Position numbers and translations under genes: made by a program. Below are positions 15,291 to 22,327 of a stretch of 64,000 bases of DNA, piece after piece. Numbering within the stretch: the first letter of the stretch is position 1; every line of letters starts with the position of its first letter. This DNA is from Leptolyngbya boryana PCC 6306 (lineage in GTDB: Bacteria > Cyanobacteriota > Cyanobacteriia > Leptolyngbyales > Leptolyngbyaceae), in NCBI RefSeq assembly GCF_000353285.1, contig NZ_KB731324.1:2002577-2066576 (forward strand), given 5' to 3'. A model generated the notes under the pieces. The model did no database searches, was not told the origin of the DNA, and was given only the letters and a program-made list of their open reading frames with translations.

Positions 15291-15705
15291 AGCCGAATTA
15301 GAGAGCCAAATTACCCAGGCGAAGGCGGCTTGGGTTCAAGCTGCCTCGACAGAACCGCGTGCTGAATCTGTGAAGTTCTATCCGCGCAAATTGCAATATA
15401 CGATCGAGCTAACTAATCGTGCTCAGTTCTCGTTTCCCGTACCCTTGATTCGAGAACTTGCAGATGCCTCAAAAGAAGCGCTTGCTGATGTGCATCTTTC
15501 AGGAGATGGCAGCAGTATTCATTGGGAAACACTGGATGTTGATTTCAGTGTTCCTGGGCTGATTTATCGAATATTGGGCACTAAGCCTTCAATGTCTGAA
15601 CTAGGACGGCAAGGTGGTAAGAAGCGATCGACTGCGAAGTCAGAAGCATCTCGGCAAAACGGGAAAAAGGGCGGACGACCTCGGAAGAAAGCGGTTACAG
15701 TCTAG
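15256..15705 (+). CDS. DUF2442 protein with basic tail
   Basis: 149 aa from ATG 15256. The DUF2442 core is at residues 35-105: YTIELTNRAQFSFPVPLIRE then LADVHLSGDGSSIHWETLDVD. The C-terminus is basic (GGKKRSTAKSEASRQNGKKG) and probably binds nucleic acid. Members paired with DUF4160 are the likely antitoxin or DNA-binding partner, an inference from the arrangement. Confidence 0.8.
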   Translation: MTEKKWRNEISEAELESQITQAKAAWVQAASTEPRAESVKFYPRKLQYTIELTNRAQFSFPVPLIRELADASKEALADVHLSGDGSSIHWETLDVDFSVPGLIYRILGTKPSMSELGRQGGKKRSTAKSEASRQNGKKGGRPRKKAVTV

Positions 15706-15735
15706 CGATCGATAGCTTGATAGAGCATCACAAGA

Positions 15736-15758
15736 GCGATCGATGATTTATCGATCGC
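15736..15758. other. HIP1-containing hairpin with ATGATTTAT-type loop
   Basis: GCGATCGAT (15736-15744) and ATCGATCGC (15750-15758). The centre reads ATGATTTAT, the reverse complement of the ACAAATCAT-type loop of its relatives. No T-run on the plus strand. Confidence 0.55.
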
Positions 15759-15794
15759 GAGTACAGAAATGGATTCAGTTGTCGGAGAAACACA

Positions 15795-16031
15795 GTGTCG
15801 CAGAAAGCAAAAGTAGCGGACGGTCTTCCTCCCGATCCTGACAACCCCGGTTGGGTAAAAGGGTGGGGAGTAGTCAGAAACAATCCTTGGCATCTGTATG
15901 CAGTTTGTATGACCGAGGGTGAGGCTCATCAAGCGTTGAGAGAAGCAGGAAGCGAGTACGAAGTCACCTATGGCTCACACGAGCTTGGGTATGACAGTTT
16001 TATGTCTGAGAGTTTTTCTGTCGAACCATAA
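15795..16031 (+). CDS. Small hypothetical protein
   Basis: 78 aa from GTG 15795 (GGAG about 8 nt upstream). Contains PDPDNPGWVKGWGVVRNNPWH and a CMTEGEAHQALREAG helix, which recalls short cyanobacterial accessory proteins. Family not recognised. Followed by a 14-bp hairpin. Confidence 0.5.
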   Translation: MSQKAKVADGLPPDPDNPGWVKGWGVVRNNPWHLYAVCMTEGEAHQALREAGSEYEVTYGSHELGYDSFMSESFSVEP

Positions 16032-16054
16032 GCAACAGCGATCAATAAAACCGC

Positions 16055-16091
16055 AACAACCTTGATCGACAAATCATCGATCAAGGTTGTT
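16055..16091. terminator. Hairpin with ACAAATCAT loop
   Basis: AACAACCTTGATCG (16055-16068) and its perfect complement (16078-16091) around ACAAATCAT. Same loop family as 14758, 17862 and 18934. The A-rich run on its left would serve a minus-strand transcript better. Confidence 0.6.
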
Positions 16092-16131
16092 AACGTAATG
16101 AATTTGATAAAAACACTTGTAATCCATACAT

Positions 16132-16187
16132 TTGTTCTATATACTTTTTATATATAACGTATATAATTTCAAATATTGCAGGAGGAG
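16132..16187 (+). promoter_or_regulatory. AT-rich leader of the RHH-GNAT operon
   Basis: 16131-16170 is almost pure A/T and alternates (TATATATAACGTATATAAT). TATAAT at 16162-16167 is a good -10 box; no clear -35 is at the right distance, so an activator or a repressor overlapping the AT palindrome is possible. A strong ribosome site GGAGGAG is at 16181-16187. Confidence 0.45.
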
Positions 16188-16196
16188 AAATGAATT

Positions 16197-16406
16197 TTGA
16201 GCAAAAAAACCCTGATCTCACTCAACCTTACGGAAAGCGAACTAGAGCTTCTAAACGATTTGAGTGAAAAGAAAGAGATGAGCAAATCTGCCGTTCTCCG
16301 ACAGGCTCTCAGGATGATGGGGGTGCTGGAGCATCGAATTGCTCAGGGTGAGAAGCTCTATTTTGAAACCCTGGACAAAGACAAATCAGAACTTCTACTC
16401 CTGTAA
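16197..16406 (+). CDS. Ribbon-helix-helix protein, putative antitoxin
   Basis: 69 aa. TLISLNLTESELELLNDLSE then KKEMSKSAVLRQALRMMG is a ribbon-helix-helix fold. The frame starts with TTG 16197, 9 nt after GGAGGAG. An ATG at 16190, closer to the site, opens a different 23-codon frame, so initiation is ambiguous. The GNAT gene follows 26 nt later; RHH plus GNAT is the layout of TacAT/AtaRT-type toxin-antitoxin pairs. Confidence 0.65.
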   Translation: MSKKTLISLNLTESELELLNDLSEKKEMSKSAVLRQALRMMGVLEHRIAQGEKLYFETLDKDKSELLLL

Positions 16407-16432
16407 GTTCTGACGGAAATGGAGAATAGACG

Positions 16433-16978
16433 TTGCAGAAAGCAATCAGACTTCTTCGCGTTGCAGACGATCAGCCTGTTGATGCGGTTTTGACTAGTCT
16501 CACTCAAGAGCATTTAGACTCTTTTGAAACGTTATGGAAGCCCCGGCTTCAAATAGCAACCGAAGAAGATAGGCATTGGGACTGGATTAAAAAGAATAGA
16601 CTCACAGCTTCGTGTCTCAGCTATGAGAAGTACGTAATTGAGTATGAGCGAATTAACCAAGGAATGATGATGATTGAAATTGATGGGCATCGATCATTGC
16701 TTGAGCCAGGCAAAAATATTGTCTATGTAGATCTCCTGGCAACAGCTCCTTGGAATCGCCAACCTATTCAAAATCCACCGCAATTTCGAGGTGTGGGAAG
16801 GGTTCTGCTTGAATTTGCCAGGTTAAGGAGTCTTGAACTGGAGTATGGAGGGAGAGTTGCTCTTCACTCACTGCCCAGAGCTGAGTCCTTTTACACAAAG
16901 AACGGGATGAAAAATTTGGGGTCAGACCCTGATAAACAAAATCTGGCTTACTTCGAGTGGGGACGTGTTGAGATATAG
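16433..16978 (+). CDS. GNAT-family acetyltransferase
   Basis: 181 aa from TTG 16433 (GGAG about 10 nt upstream). The GNAT core is in the C-terminal half: NIVYVDLLATAPWN, an acetyl-CoA-loop-like QFRGVGRVLLEFARLRS, and LHSLPRAESFYTKNGMKNLG. The N-terminal 75 residues are unlike TacT toxins, and the protein may instead be an ordinary acetyltransferase. Its position behind an RHH gene makes a toxin role possible. Confidence 0.7.
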   Translation: MQKAIRLLRVADDQPVDAVLTSLTQEHLDSFETLWKPRLQIATEEDRHWDWIKKNRLTASCLSYEKYVIEYERINQGMMMIEIDGHRSLLEPGKNIVYVDLLATAPWNRQPIQNPPQFRGVGRVLLEFARLRSLELEYGGRVALHSLPRAESFYTKNGMKNLGSDPDKQNLAYFEWGRVEI

Positions 16979-17020
16979 AGTAAAGAGACTGCGAAAAACA
17001 CCAAGCAGGAGGCAACAGGA

Positions 17021-17305
17021 ATGAACTCTAACTTAGATATTTTCGGTGACGAATGGCTGAGAGAAGCTGCTCGTATTGAAGAGGAAGCAGGTGGAGATAT
17101 TGGGGCAGGATTTGACTGGGGTACAGGGTTAGGCGCTTATGTCGCTAGCTCTAAAAGCTTTATAGATCGCGACAAAGTGATGACCGTTTTGCAGGAGACA
17201 TTGACTTGGCTGGATCAAGAAGAGTTGGAGGCAATGATCAATAGCCTAGAAGATCAAGCACGGAATCATTGGATTGAAAAGTTTCAGGCTGCTCAATCAG
17301 CTTAA
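17021..17305 (+). CDS. Small acidic hypothetical protein
   Basis: 94 aa; AGGAGG lies about 10 nt before ATG 17021. Begins MNSNLDIFGDEWLREAARIE; the centre is Gly-rich (GAGFDWGTGLGAYVAS) and the C-terminus is helical. Third gene of the RHH-GNAT transcript, 42 nt after the GNAT gene. Family not recognised. Confidence 0.55.
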   Translation: MNSNLDIFGDEWLREAARIEEEAGGDIGAGFDWGTGLGAYVASSKSFIDRDKVMTVLQETLTWLDQEELEAMINSLEDQARNHWIEKFQAAQSA

Positions 17306-17315
17306 GGAGTAACTG

Positions 17316-17831
17316 ATGCCCCAAGAGGATGCACCCAAGCCTATTCCCATTTCTCAAGCTCGATCAAAACGAGAAGCTAGCCCCAAGATTGAGACAACTA
17401 CAGATGAAATGCGGCAAGTAATTGCTGAAGTTTTAGAGCAAGGACTTGCCGCAAAAATCACAAGGCTAGAGGTGAGCATCAATCGAATGATGGATCACAT
17501 TGAAGGCGTGAAAAATGGTACTGCGGAAGATGCTGCTTTGCGAGTGACTACTGACTCCAGCGCAACCGATCTCGCTCTTGCTAAAGTTACATTAGCTTCT
17601 GAAGAGTATTACATTTACACGTCTGCTGAGCTAGCGGAAAAGTTAAATGTGCGACTACATGATGTGCAACAAATGGGTCGGGTGCTTGGTCTTAAGAACG
17701 ACAACCAGTATCACAAAGCTGTGAAGACTGGGAAAAAGACAGAAGTTCAAAAATATTCTGAGGCGGCGCTACTACGAATGAAGGAGGCACTGGCATCAAG
17801 GGAATACGTGGCTGTCTTTAAAGAGTGGTGA
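17316..17831 (+). CDS. Hypothetical protein with C-terminal HTH-like domain
   Basis: 171 aa. Basic N-terminus, a coiled coil near residues 27-66 (MRQVIAEVLEQGLAAKITR), and a C-terminal domain (YTSAELAEKLNVRLHDVQQMG, then KYSEAALLRMKEAL) that reads like a helix-turn-helix. 10 nt after the previous stop, so co-transcribed. Ends 30 bp before a terminator. May be a plasmid- or phage-type regulator. Confidence 0.55.
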   Translation: MPQEDAPKPIPISQARSKREASPKIETTTDEMRQVIAEVLEQGLAAKITRLEVSINRMMDHIEGVKNGTAEDAALRVTTDSSATDLALAKVTLASEEYYIYTSAELAEKLNVRLHDVQQMGRVLGLKNDNQYHKAVKTGKKTEVQKYSEAALLRMKEALASREYVAVFKEW

Positions 17832-17861
17832 AGAGTAGGGGTTCGTTAACCGATGCGTGTC

Positions 17862-17905
17862 ATCAAAAAGCTCGATCGACAAACCATGTGATCGAGCTTT
17901 TTGAT
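17862..17905. terminator. 16-bp bidirectional terminator hairpin
   Basis: ATCAAAAAGCTCGATC (17862-17877) and GATCGAGCTTTTTGAT (17890-17905) are perfect complements; the loop starts GACAAACCATG. T-runs exist on both strands. The following ~70 bp resemble 14795-14862. Confidence 0.8.
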
Positions 17906-18042
17906 ACTTTCTCCCAGTCGTCGTATCAAGTGGGAACTTCGGCGGATTTCTACCGATAGCCACGCCGTAGCTGTAAAGACTTAATCTGGGATAAGACCGC
18001 GTATCGCATCTTATCTCTCATAATTCAGCTCAATCGTATTCT

Positions 18043-18519
18043 CTAAACAGCTAAAGGTGTTCCCTGAATTCGCTTCTCAAAATCCAAGACTTGATGTTTC
18101 TCAGCTTCTCGCTTTAGTTCTGAGATGACCTCTCCAATCCTGCCAACCTCGTGGATAACAACCTGTCCTTTGTTTTTCCCTGAAGCTGTGAGAACTATCG
18201 TTCCAAACTGCTCCCAGTTTTCGATGAGATATAGCTGTTCATCAACAAATATAAGCTTGCAGTCAAACAAGGACTGCTCATAGTTTCGTTTCTTCAGAAA
18301 CTCGAGCACTTTCCGAATTTCCTGGAGAGACAGCTTCTCTCTTAATCTGCTAATGACCTTTAACTCAATAATCTGCTCTACGGAGTAAATTACCTTCGGA
18401 CGTTTGGGATTACCAAACTTCTGTGGGGAAACCAGTTCTGTCTCATCTAGGTAGGTCAATCGCCCTGCGGTTATTCCAGTTATTGAAAGAGCCTCCTGTC
18501 TCGTGAATCCACTAATCAT
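18043..18519 (-). CDS. MerR-family transcriptional regulator
   Basis: 158 aa. N-terminal winged helix: FTRQEALSITGITAGRLTYLD, then VIYSVEQIIELKVISRLRE, then KLSLQEIRKVLEFL, the MerR pattern. The C-terminal half (LIFVDEQLYLIENWEQFG) is a short domain without the Cys ligands of metal-sensing MerR proteins. Transcribed towards the terminator at 17862. The 140 bp upstream (18520-18660) are AT-rich and should hold its promoter. Confidence 0.75.
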   Translation of the reverse strand: MISGFTRQEALSITGITAGRLTYLDETELVSPQKFGNPKRPKVIYSVEQIIELKVISRLREKLSLQEIRKVLEFLKKRNYEQSLFDCKLIFVDEQLYLIENWEQFGTIVLTASGKNKGQVVIHEVGRIGEVISELKREAEKHQVLDFEKRIQGTPLAV

Positions 18520-18668
18520 AATGAGTTCCTTATTGGGTGACTCAATCTTACATTTGTTGGCACAAATATGTCATCAGTATTAAGATTTATTGATAACGTC
18601 AGAAATACTCCAGAAATTTGATCTTTTTTCTAACGATCGTCAGAGTAATAAGGTATATTTAAAGCAGA

Positions 18669-18701
18669 AGTCCCACTAATGCTACAAACATTAGTGGGAC
18701 T
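18669..18701. other. 13-bp perfect hairpin
   Basis: AGTCCCACTAATG (18669-18681) and CATTAGTGGGACT (18689-18701) around a 7-nt loop. A second small hairpin, ACCGAGT/ACTCGGT, follows at about 18715-18734. Both precede a possible 46-aa frame at 18760; they may form a leader RNA or end an unseen transcript. Confidence 0.55.
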
Positions 18702-18759
18702 GGATCAAGAAAAAACCGAGTCCACAAACTCGGTGTCGTTTAATTTGATTACTTCCATT

Positions 18760-18900
18760 ATGACCACAATTCTCACTTTTGCTCAAGCGAGCAAGGCTGG
18801 ACGGGAGCTAAGAAGCTCCTCCTCTAATGCCCCGGTTAAGTCCAATGCTGGATACATTCTAGCAACTTGGCGGTGGCAGCAACTGGCTAACGCAATGTAG
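18760..18900 (+). CDS. Possible 46-aa protein
   Basis: ATG 18760 opens MTTILTFAQASKAGRELRSS and ends TWRWQQLANAM, followed at once by a strong terminator. The longer frame from 18679 passes through the hairpin and is unlikely. No family recognised. Confidence 0.35.
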   Translation: MTTILTFAQASKAGRELRSSSSNAPVKSNAGYILATWRWQQLANAM

Positions 18901-18933
18901 CTAGTCAACTCGTCGATACCGATATCGGCTAAC

Positions 18934-18968
18934 AAACCGCGATCGATGATTTATCGATCGCGGTTTTT
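18934..18968 (+). terminator. HIP1 terminator with ATGATTTAT-type loop
   Basis: AAACCGCGATCGAT pairs with ATCGATCGCGGTTT around GATTT, followed by TTTT. It closes the short transcript from 18760 and belongs to the loop-sharing hairpin family. Confidence 0.8.
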
Positions 18969-19085
18969 TAATTTCCTTGTGTATGTTCTGGGCATGTGCA
19001 CAAGAAAAGTCAATTCCTTGTGCACATGCTTGTGGTTCACTTGTTAACAACAAATCGGTTTGTCGCGCAAAAATCGCAAAAAGTG

Positions 19086-19139
19086 AGCGAATCAGAGCGA
19101 TCGACAAATCCGAAGATCTATCGATCGCTCTGATTCGCT
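19086..19139. terminator. 19-bp perfect inverted repeat
   Basis: AGCGAATCAGAGCGATCGA (19086-19104) and its exact complement (19121-19139) around a 16-nt loop starting CAAATCCG. It overlaps the stop codon of the 29-aa minus-strand frame, so it probably ends that transcript, though no T-run follows. Confidence 0.65.
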
Positions 19140-19227
19140 ATTCTTCGTTCTCTTCTAAATCGGCTGAACTGAGTCCGATGCTTTCGAGAGCAACTGCTGA
19201 AAGCTCGCTAATTCGAGGCTGAAACAT
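19138..19227 (-). CDS. Possible 29-aa peptide
   Basis: Reads MFQPRISELSAVALESIGLS and ends ADLEENEE. A good ribosome site (GAGGAA) is about 7 nt upstream. It lies between a secreted-protein gene and a 19-bp hairpin on the same strand. Acidic and too short to classify; the length and hairpin context would also suit a precursor peptide. Confidence 0.4.
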   Translation of the reverse strand: MFQPRISELSAVALESIGLSSADLEENEE

Positions 19228-19244
19228 GGCTCAATTCCTCGTGA

Positions 19245-19526
19245 TTAACGATTTGAATTGAGGTTGCCACGATATGACCCCATTGGCTTGAAAAGCACTA
19301 GAGGGCGCGCCGGGGGCTGCTGACGGCGGATAACCGAGCGTTTTCCTTTGCGATTAATACGAGTAGTCGATTTCAGTTGCCCATTACTATCGAATTTGGG
19401 ACAGAGTGCATCACCGTTAAGCCGACCAACGAAGCAGCGCACATCGGAAGAAGCGATCGCAGAAGGAACGGAACCAGCGAGCATTAAAGCAACAGAAGCA
19501 GCGATCGAGAAAATTTTAGAATTCAT
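19245..19526 (-). CDS. Small secreted hypothetical protein
   Basis: 93 aa. Signal peptide MNSKIFSIAASVALMLAGSV with likely cleavage after AIAS. The mature part is basic, with two cysteines (DVRCFVGRLNGDALCPKFD) that could form a disulphide, then Arg/Lys-rich stretches (INRKGKRSVIRRQQP). Exported small cationic protein; role unknown. Confidence 0.6.
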   Translation of the reverse strand: MNSKIFSIAASVALMLAGSVPSAIASSDVRCFVGRLNGDALCPKFDSNGQLKSTTRINRKGKRSVIRRQQPPARPLVLFKPMGSYRGNLNSNR

Positions 19527-19610
19527 GTGACAAGTCCTGAGTGTAGAGAAGGAAAGGCAGATTCGGGATCTGCCTGTACGCAGCGATGAATTTCCGCAAC
19601 GGTTGCGGAT

Positions 19611-20066
19611 TTAGAACTGAAGAACGCGATCGACGAGTGACTGACTTGCACAGAGCCAATATTCTCTGAAGTCGGTCATGAAGGTGAGTTCGACGACTTC
19701 TCCGTCTTGAGCGCGGGTTGCCCAGTCGTTTTGTTGAGCGATCGCATTATCGATGTCAGTCAATTGCAGAACGACGACTAAACCTCGATCGAGGATTTGC
19801 TTTTTCTTGTAGTCGGAATAGCCAAGCTTCCAGCCTTCGTCGTAAAACGGGTTATCGCAGAAGGATTGAGAATTGACACCGCGAAATCCGTCTTGATAGC
19901 CTTTGTTGCGGAGTTCGTCGGGTGAGGGATTGCGGGGAAAGGTGCGGTTCTTTTGGGGACAGTTGGAGCCGTAGAGAATATTCTCAAGCTCTTCAGTGCT
20001 GAAACGCAGATCGACTTCGAGATGTTTGATCTCGGAATAGTCGATCGGTTTTAGAAGTTGTGTCAT
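19611..20066 (-). CDS. Hypothetical protein with RMF-like Gly/aromatic motif
   Basis: 151 aa from ATG 20066; the longer frame to 20171 crosses the promoter-like repeats. The middle has GYQDGFRGVNSQSFCDNP followed by YDEGWKLGYSDYKKK, a Gly-aromatic spacing that recalls ribosome modulation factor, though the match is weak. The C-terminal part (GEVVELTFMTDFREYWLCAS) is beta-like. Divergent from the XRE gene at 20278. Confidence 0.5.
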   Translation of the reverse strand: MTQLLKPIDYSEIKHLEVDLRFSTEELENILYGSNCPQKNRTFPRNPSPDELRNKGYQDGFRGVNSQSFCDNPFYDEGWKLGYSDYKKKQILDRGLVVVLQLTDIDNAIAQQNDWATRAQDGEVVELTFMTDFREYWLCASQSLVDRVLQF

Positions 20067-20147
20067 GATTATTTTAGAAATGTAAGGTTTCTCGGAAGGA
20101 GCGGTGATTGCTGTCCAGGCGTGCCGCTCTTTCTTGTATTTAGTATT

Positions 20148-20240
20148 ACCTACTGAGAGTAGGTTATGCAATAGTTAGATATATGAAAGTAGGTTATCTA
20201 ACAGTTATCTAGGCATAAGGCATATCAATAGTTAGACTAC
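20148..20240. promoter_or_regulatory. Operator-like repeats before the XRE gene
   Basis: ACCTACT gag AGTAGGT (20148-20164) is a perfect palindrome. AGTAGGTTAT...AGTTA occurs twice with 30-bp spacing (20158-20180 and 20188-20210), and AATAGTTAGA recurs at 20227. GTAGGT appears again at 20262. These fit binding sites for the XRE protein in the divergent control region. Confidence 0.55.
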
Positions 20241-20277
20241 TGGGGTTCCGTTATACTCTCGGTAGGTATTTGAGGAT

Positions 20278-20502
20278 ATGCCAGTGGAGGTAAGACTTAA
20301 GCAATTAAGAGAGGCTAAAGGGTTGTCCCAAAATGCGCTCGCAAGAGAGCTAGAAATGTCTCTCGCCAATATTCAGAAGATTGAATACGGTAAAGCCAAA
20401 TCAATCCCTCTAGACACACTAGAGCGGCTTTGCCTTGTTCTTGATTGTGAAATTGGCGACTTGCTAGTCCTCATCAAACCAGCGCAGTTAATCTCTGCGT
20501 AA
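20278..20502 (+). CDS. XRE-family HTH regulator
   Basis: 74 aa, one domain. LKQLREAKGLSQNALARELE followed by MSLANIQKIEYGKAKSIPLD is the classical Cro/CI helix-turn-helix; LCLVLDCEIGDLLV completes the five-helix fold. GAGG lies just before the ATG. Small orphan repressor, perhaps an antitoxin; no toxin is seen beside it. Confidence 0.8.
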   Translation: MPVEVRLKQLREAKGLSQNALARELEMSLANIQKIEYGKAKSIPLDTLERLCLVLDCEIGDLLVLIKPAQLISA

Positions 20503-20664
20503 ACATGGAAAAACGAAGCGACCGCGCCTCCTTCCACAGAATCGCGATCGCTCCCGTACTCCACCTACCGTTTAGAGTAAAGGTGAAGCCTAATGACATT
20601 ATTTCAGGGGAGGGCAAGCGAATCATGACAATTTCGCTCAACTCCATCAATTCAATAAGCAACA

Positions 20665-20691
20665 AAAAACGATCGCATTTCTACGATCGCT
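20665..20691 (-). terminator. HIP1 terminator for the lipoprotein gene
   Basis: On the minus strand AGCGATCG and CGATCGTT pair (one G-T) around a short loop and are followed by TTTT. It lies 30 bp after the stop of the minus-strand gene at 20721. Confidence 0.5.
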
Positions 20692-20720
20692 CAAAGAGAT
20701 TATCAATTCGGCTTAGTCCG

Positions 20721-21248
20721 CTACTGTCCTTCGTAAGCCACGATGCAGTAAGGACGAGAAGAATACTGCTCTCTGTTTGGAACAATGGGTTTTGGAGCCT
20801 CCACAGGCTCTTTTCCAGCTGCCTTCAGTACTTCATTCGCCTGCTGCATAACGCGCTGTCCGTCTCGATTGGACTTGTCAAACATCCGTTTGTTGCGCTC
20901 AAACAGTTCGGTTGAATTCCAGACCTTGAAAATCCAGGTGCGATCGACAACCATTCCGCCCAAGCTTTTCTCCTGAATCTTCGCCCGTACCAAGCTGTAC
21001 TTGCTGTCTGGGTCATCGGATTCAGTCTTTATCTCTTTGTCAAGAATCTCCCATTTCTGGATTTCTAGAAGCGGTTGCTTGGCTTTTACGCCTTCACTTG
21101 CAAAGCAGGCGGCTTCCTTCTGTTGTTGAGGTTGCTGATTCTGCAACCCTCCCAGATAAAGACTGACTACATTTTCTGGGCTTGAAGCGCTTTGACAGCC
21201 AAGCAATGGCAAAAGCGCGATCGCAGGAATCGCAAAAATTCTTTTCAT
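20721..21248 (-). CDS. Hypothetical lipoprotein
   Basis: 175 aa. Signal with lipobox: MKRIFAIPAIALLPLLGC, lipidated at C18. The mature domain (ENVVSLYLGGLQ, then KYSLVRAKIQEKSLGGM and RTWIFKVW) has the size and pattern of an NTF2/SnoaL-like or DUF4878-type periplasmic domain, but I cannot confirm this. Expected in the periplasm, anchored to a membrane. Confidence 0.6.
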   Translation of the reverse strand: MKRIFAIPAIALLPLLGCQSASSPENVVSLYLGGLQNQQPQQQKEAACFASEGVKAKQPLLEIQKWEILDKEIKTESDDPDSKYSLVRAKIQEKSLGGMVVDRTWIFKVWNSTELFERNKRMFDKSNRDGQRVMQQANEVLKAAGKEPVEAPKPIVPNREQYSSRPYCIVAYEGQ

Positions 21249-21587
21249 GTTTGATTACCGGGAAGGGTTTTCCCCAGAGTGCCCGATCGACCAATAAGAG
21301 CAATCAGCCGAACTTCCCGGTACTGCTGACTACTCTTATTTCTCACCCTTTCTGGTGAGGCAAATCTATTGTCCCCTCAAAATCTATGAACATTCAAATT
21401 TCAGCTAGAGATCCACCCCTGCATCCGTGAGGAACGCGATCGAACTTACTGCCAGTCGGATAAGTAGCGACAAGCATTTAGTGACGCTCTTACCCCCAGT
21501 GAGATTCTGATGCCCTCGTAAGGCTTAAAACTGCCTCCCCTTATTTCGTTTCGATTATTTCGGCTAGATACGAAAAAACCCGTAACC

Positions 21588-21616
21588 CCCGATTAGCCTC
21601 TGCTGATCGGGTTTTT
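21588..21616 (+). terminator. Terminator/attenuator before the 99-aa gene
   Basis: CCCGATTAGC (21588-21597) and GCTGATCGGG (21602-21611) pair with one T-G wobble around CTCT, followed by TTTTT. It sits only 22 bp before a start codon, so it may act as an attenuator of that gene. Confidence 0.7.
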
Positions 21617-21638
21617 CTATGCTCATCAGGAGAAAACC

Positions 21639-21938
21639 ATGATCGACACCGAACAACCCGAAGAATTCGAGCAACAGCTCCAAGCCTTCCTTGCCGACCC
21701 CACACCCGAACCCAAGTATTCGCTCTGGCAAATCGCAAGATTTTGCCAGTCCAAGCAAGAATCCAAGCAGGGGCGAATCTGCGGCATGTATTTCACTAGA
21801 GTCGCGATTGCCTACGAGACTGGAACCTGTCCCGGCTGGTACTACTTTGTTGAAGTCGATTTCGAGCATGTGATCATTCACGAAGGCGACATTATCGATG
21901 CCAACATCCAACAGAATCCACTAAGCTTAGTGGCATAG
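21639..21938 (+). CDS. Small hypothetical protein
   Basis: 99 aa; AGGAG is 6-10 nt before ATG 21639. Acidic, with QIARFCQSKQESKQGRICGM and a beta-like WYYFVEVDFEHVIIHEGD segment. Family not recognised. The last ~60 bp of the gene and its flank recur, diverged, at 22014-22076. Confidence 0.55.
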   Translation: MIDTEQPEEFEQQLQAFLADPTPEPKYSLWQIARFCQSKQESKQGRICGMYFTRVAIAYETGTCPGWYYFVEVDFEHVIIHEGDIIDANIQQNPLSLVA

Positions 21939-21941
21939 AAA

Positions 21942-21976
21942 AACGCGATCGCATTTCTACGATCGCGTTGCTTTTT
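21942..21976 (+). terminator. HIP1 terminator
   Basis: AACGCGATCG (21942-21951) and CGATCGCGTT (21960-21969) pair perfectly, followed by GCTTTTT. A second hairpin, TTCTCGTTTC/GAAACGAGAA, is at 21985-22007. Confidence 0.7.
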
Positions 21977-22013
21977 AGTTAGAATTCTCGTTTCCCAGAA
22001 ACGAGAACTACTC

Positions 22014-22076
22014 TCATTATCGATGCCAACACTTACCAGCATTCATTAAGCTTAGTGACATAGAAAAATGAGATCG
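22014..22076. repeat. Tandem duplicate of the 99-aa gene's 3' end
   Basis: ATTATCGATGCCAACA and TTAAGCTTAGTGACATAGAA here match the end of the 99-aa gene at 21890-21940. About 80% identical by eye; a decayed partial duplication. Confidence 0.7.
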
Positions 22077-22077
22077 C

Positions 22078-22296
22078 TTAAGCCGCTTCTACCACACGCT
22101 GAGGCTGAGGCAAAGGCTTTCCGCTTGCCTGATAATCCTCAACCAACATTTCGATTACCTCTTGCCCTCGCTTAGCGGCTTCCTCGTAGGTTTCGCCATG
22201 CGTCACGAATTGTTGAGAGGGGAACTCAGGCAGATGTACCAGATAGAGACTGTCTTCTTCTGACCACTGAATCACCATGCTGTACTGAGGTTTCAT
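22078..22296 (-). CDS. HicB-type antitoxin-like protein (orphan)
   Basis: 72 aa. YSMVIQWSEEDSLYLVHLPE and then TYEEAAKRGQEVIEMLVEDY form the single HicB fold (partial RNase H-like). No HicA toxin gene lies beside it and there is no C-terminal DNA-binding domain, so this is a solitary short HicB. May neutralise a distant HicA or have another role. Confidence 0.75.
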   Translation of the reverse strand: MKPQYSMVIQWSEEDSLYLVHLPEFPSQQFVTHGETYEEAAKRGQEVIEMLVEDYQASGKPLPQPQRVVEAA

Positions 22297-22327
22297 TCTT
22301 CTGAGTCCTCCAACGATTCCAAACGTT

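Noticed and set aside
20505-20915. Plus-strand 136-codon frame after the XRE gene
   Set aside because: Its second half is antisense to the lipoprotein gene and it crosses a terminator hairpin; no domain.
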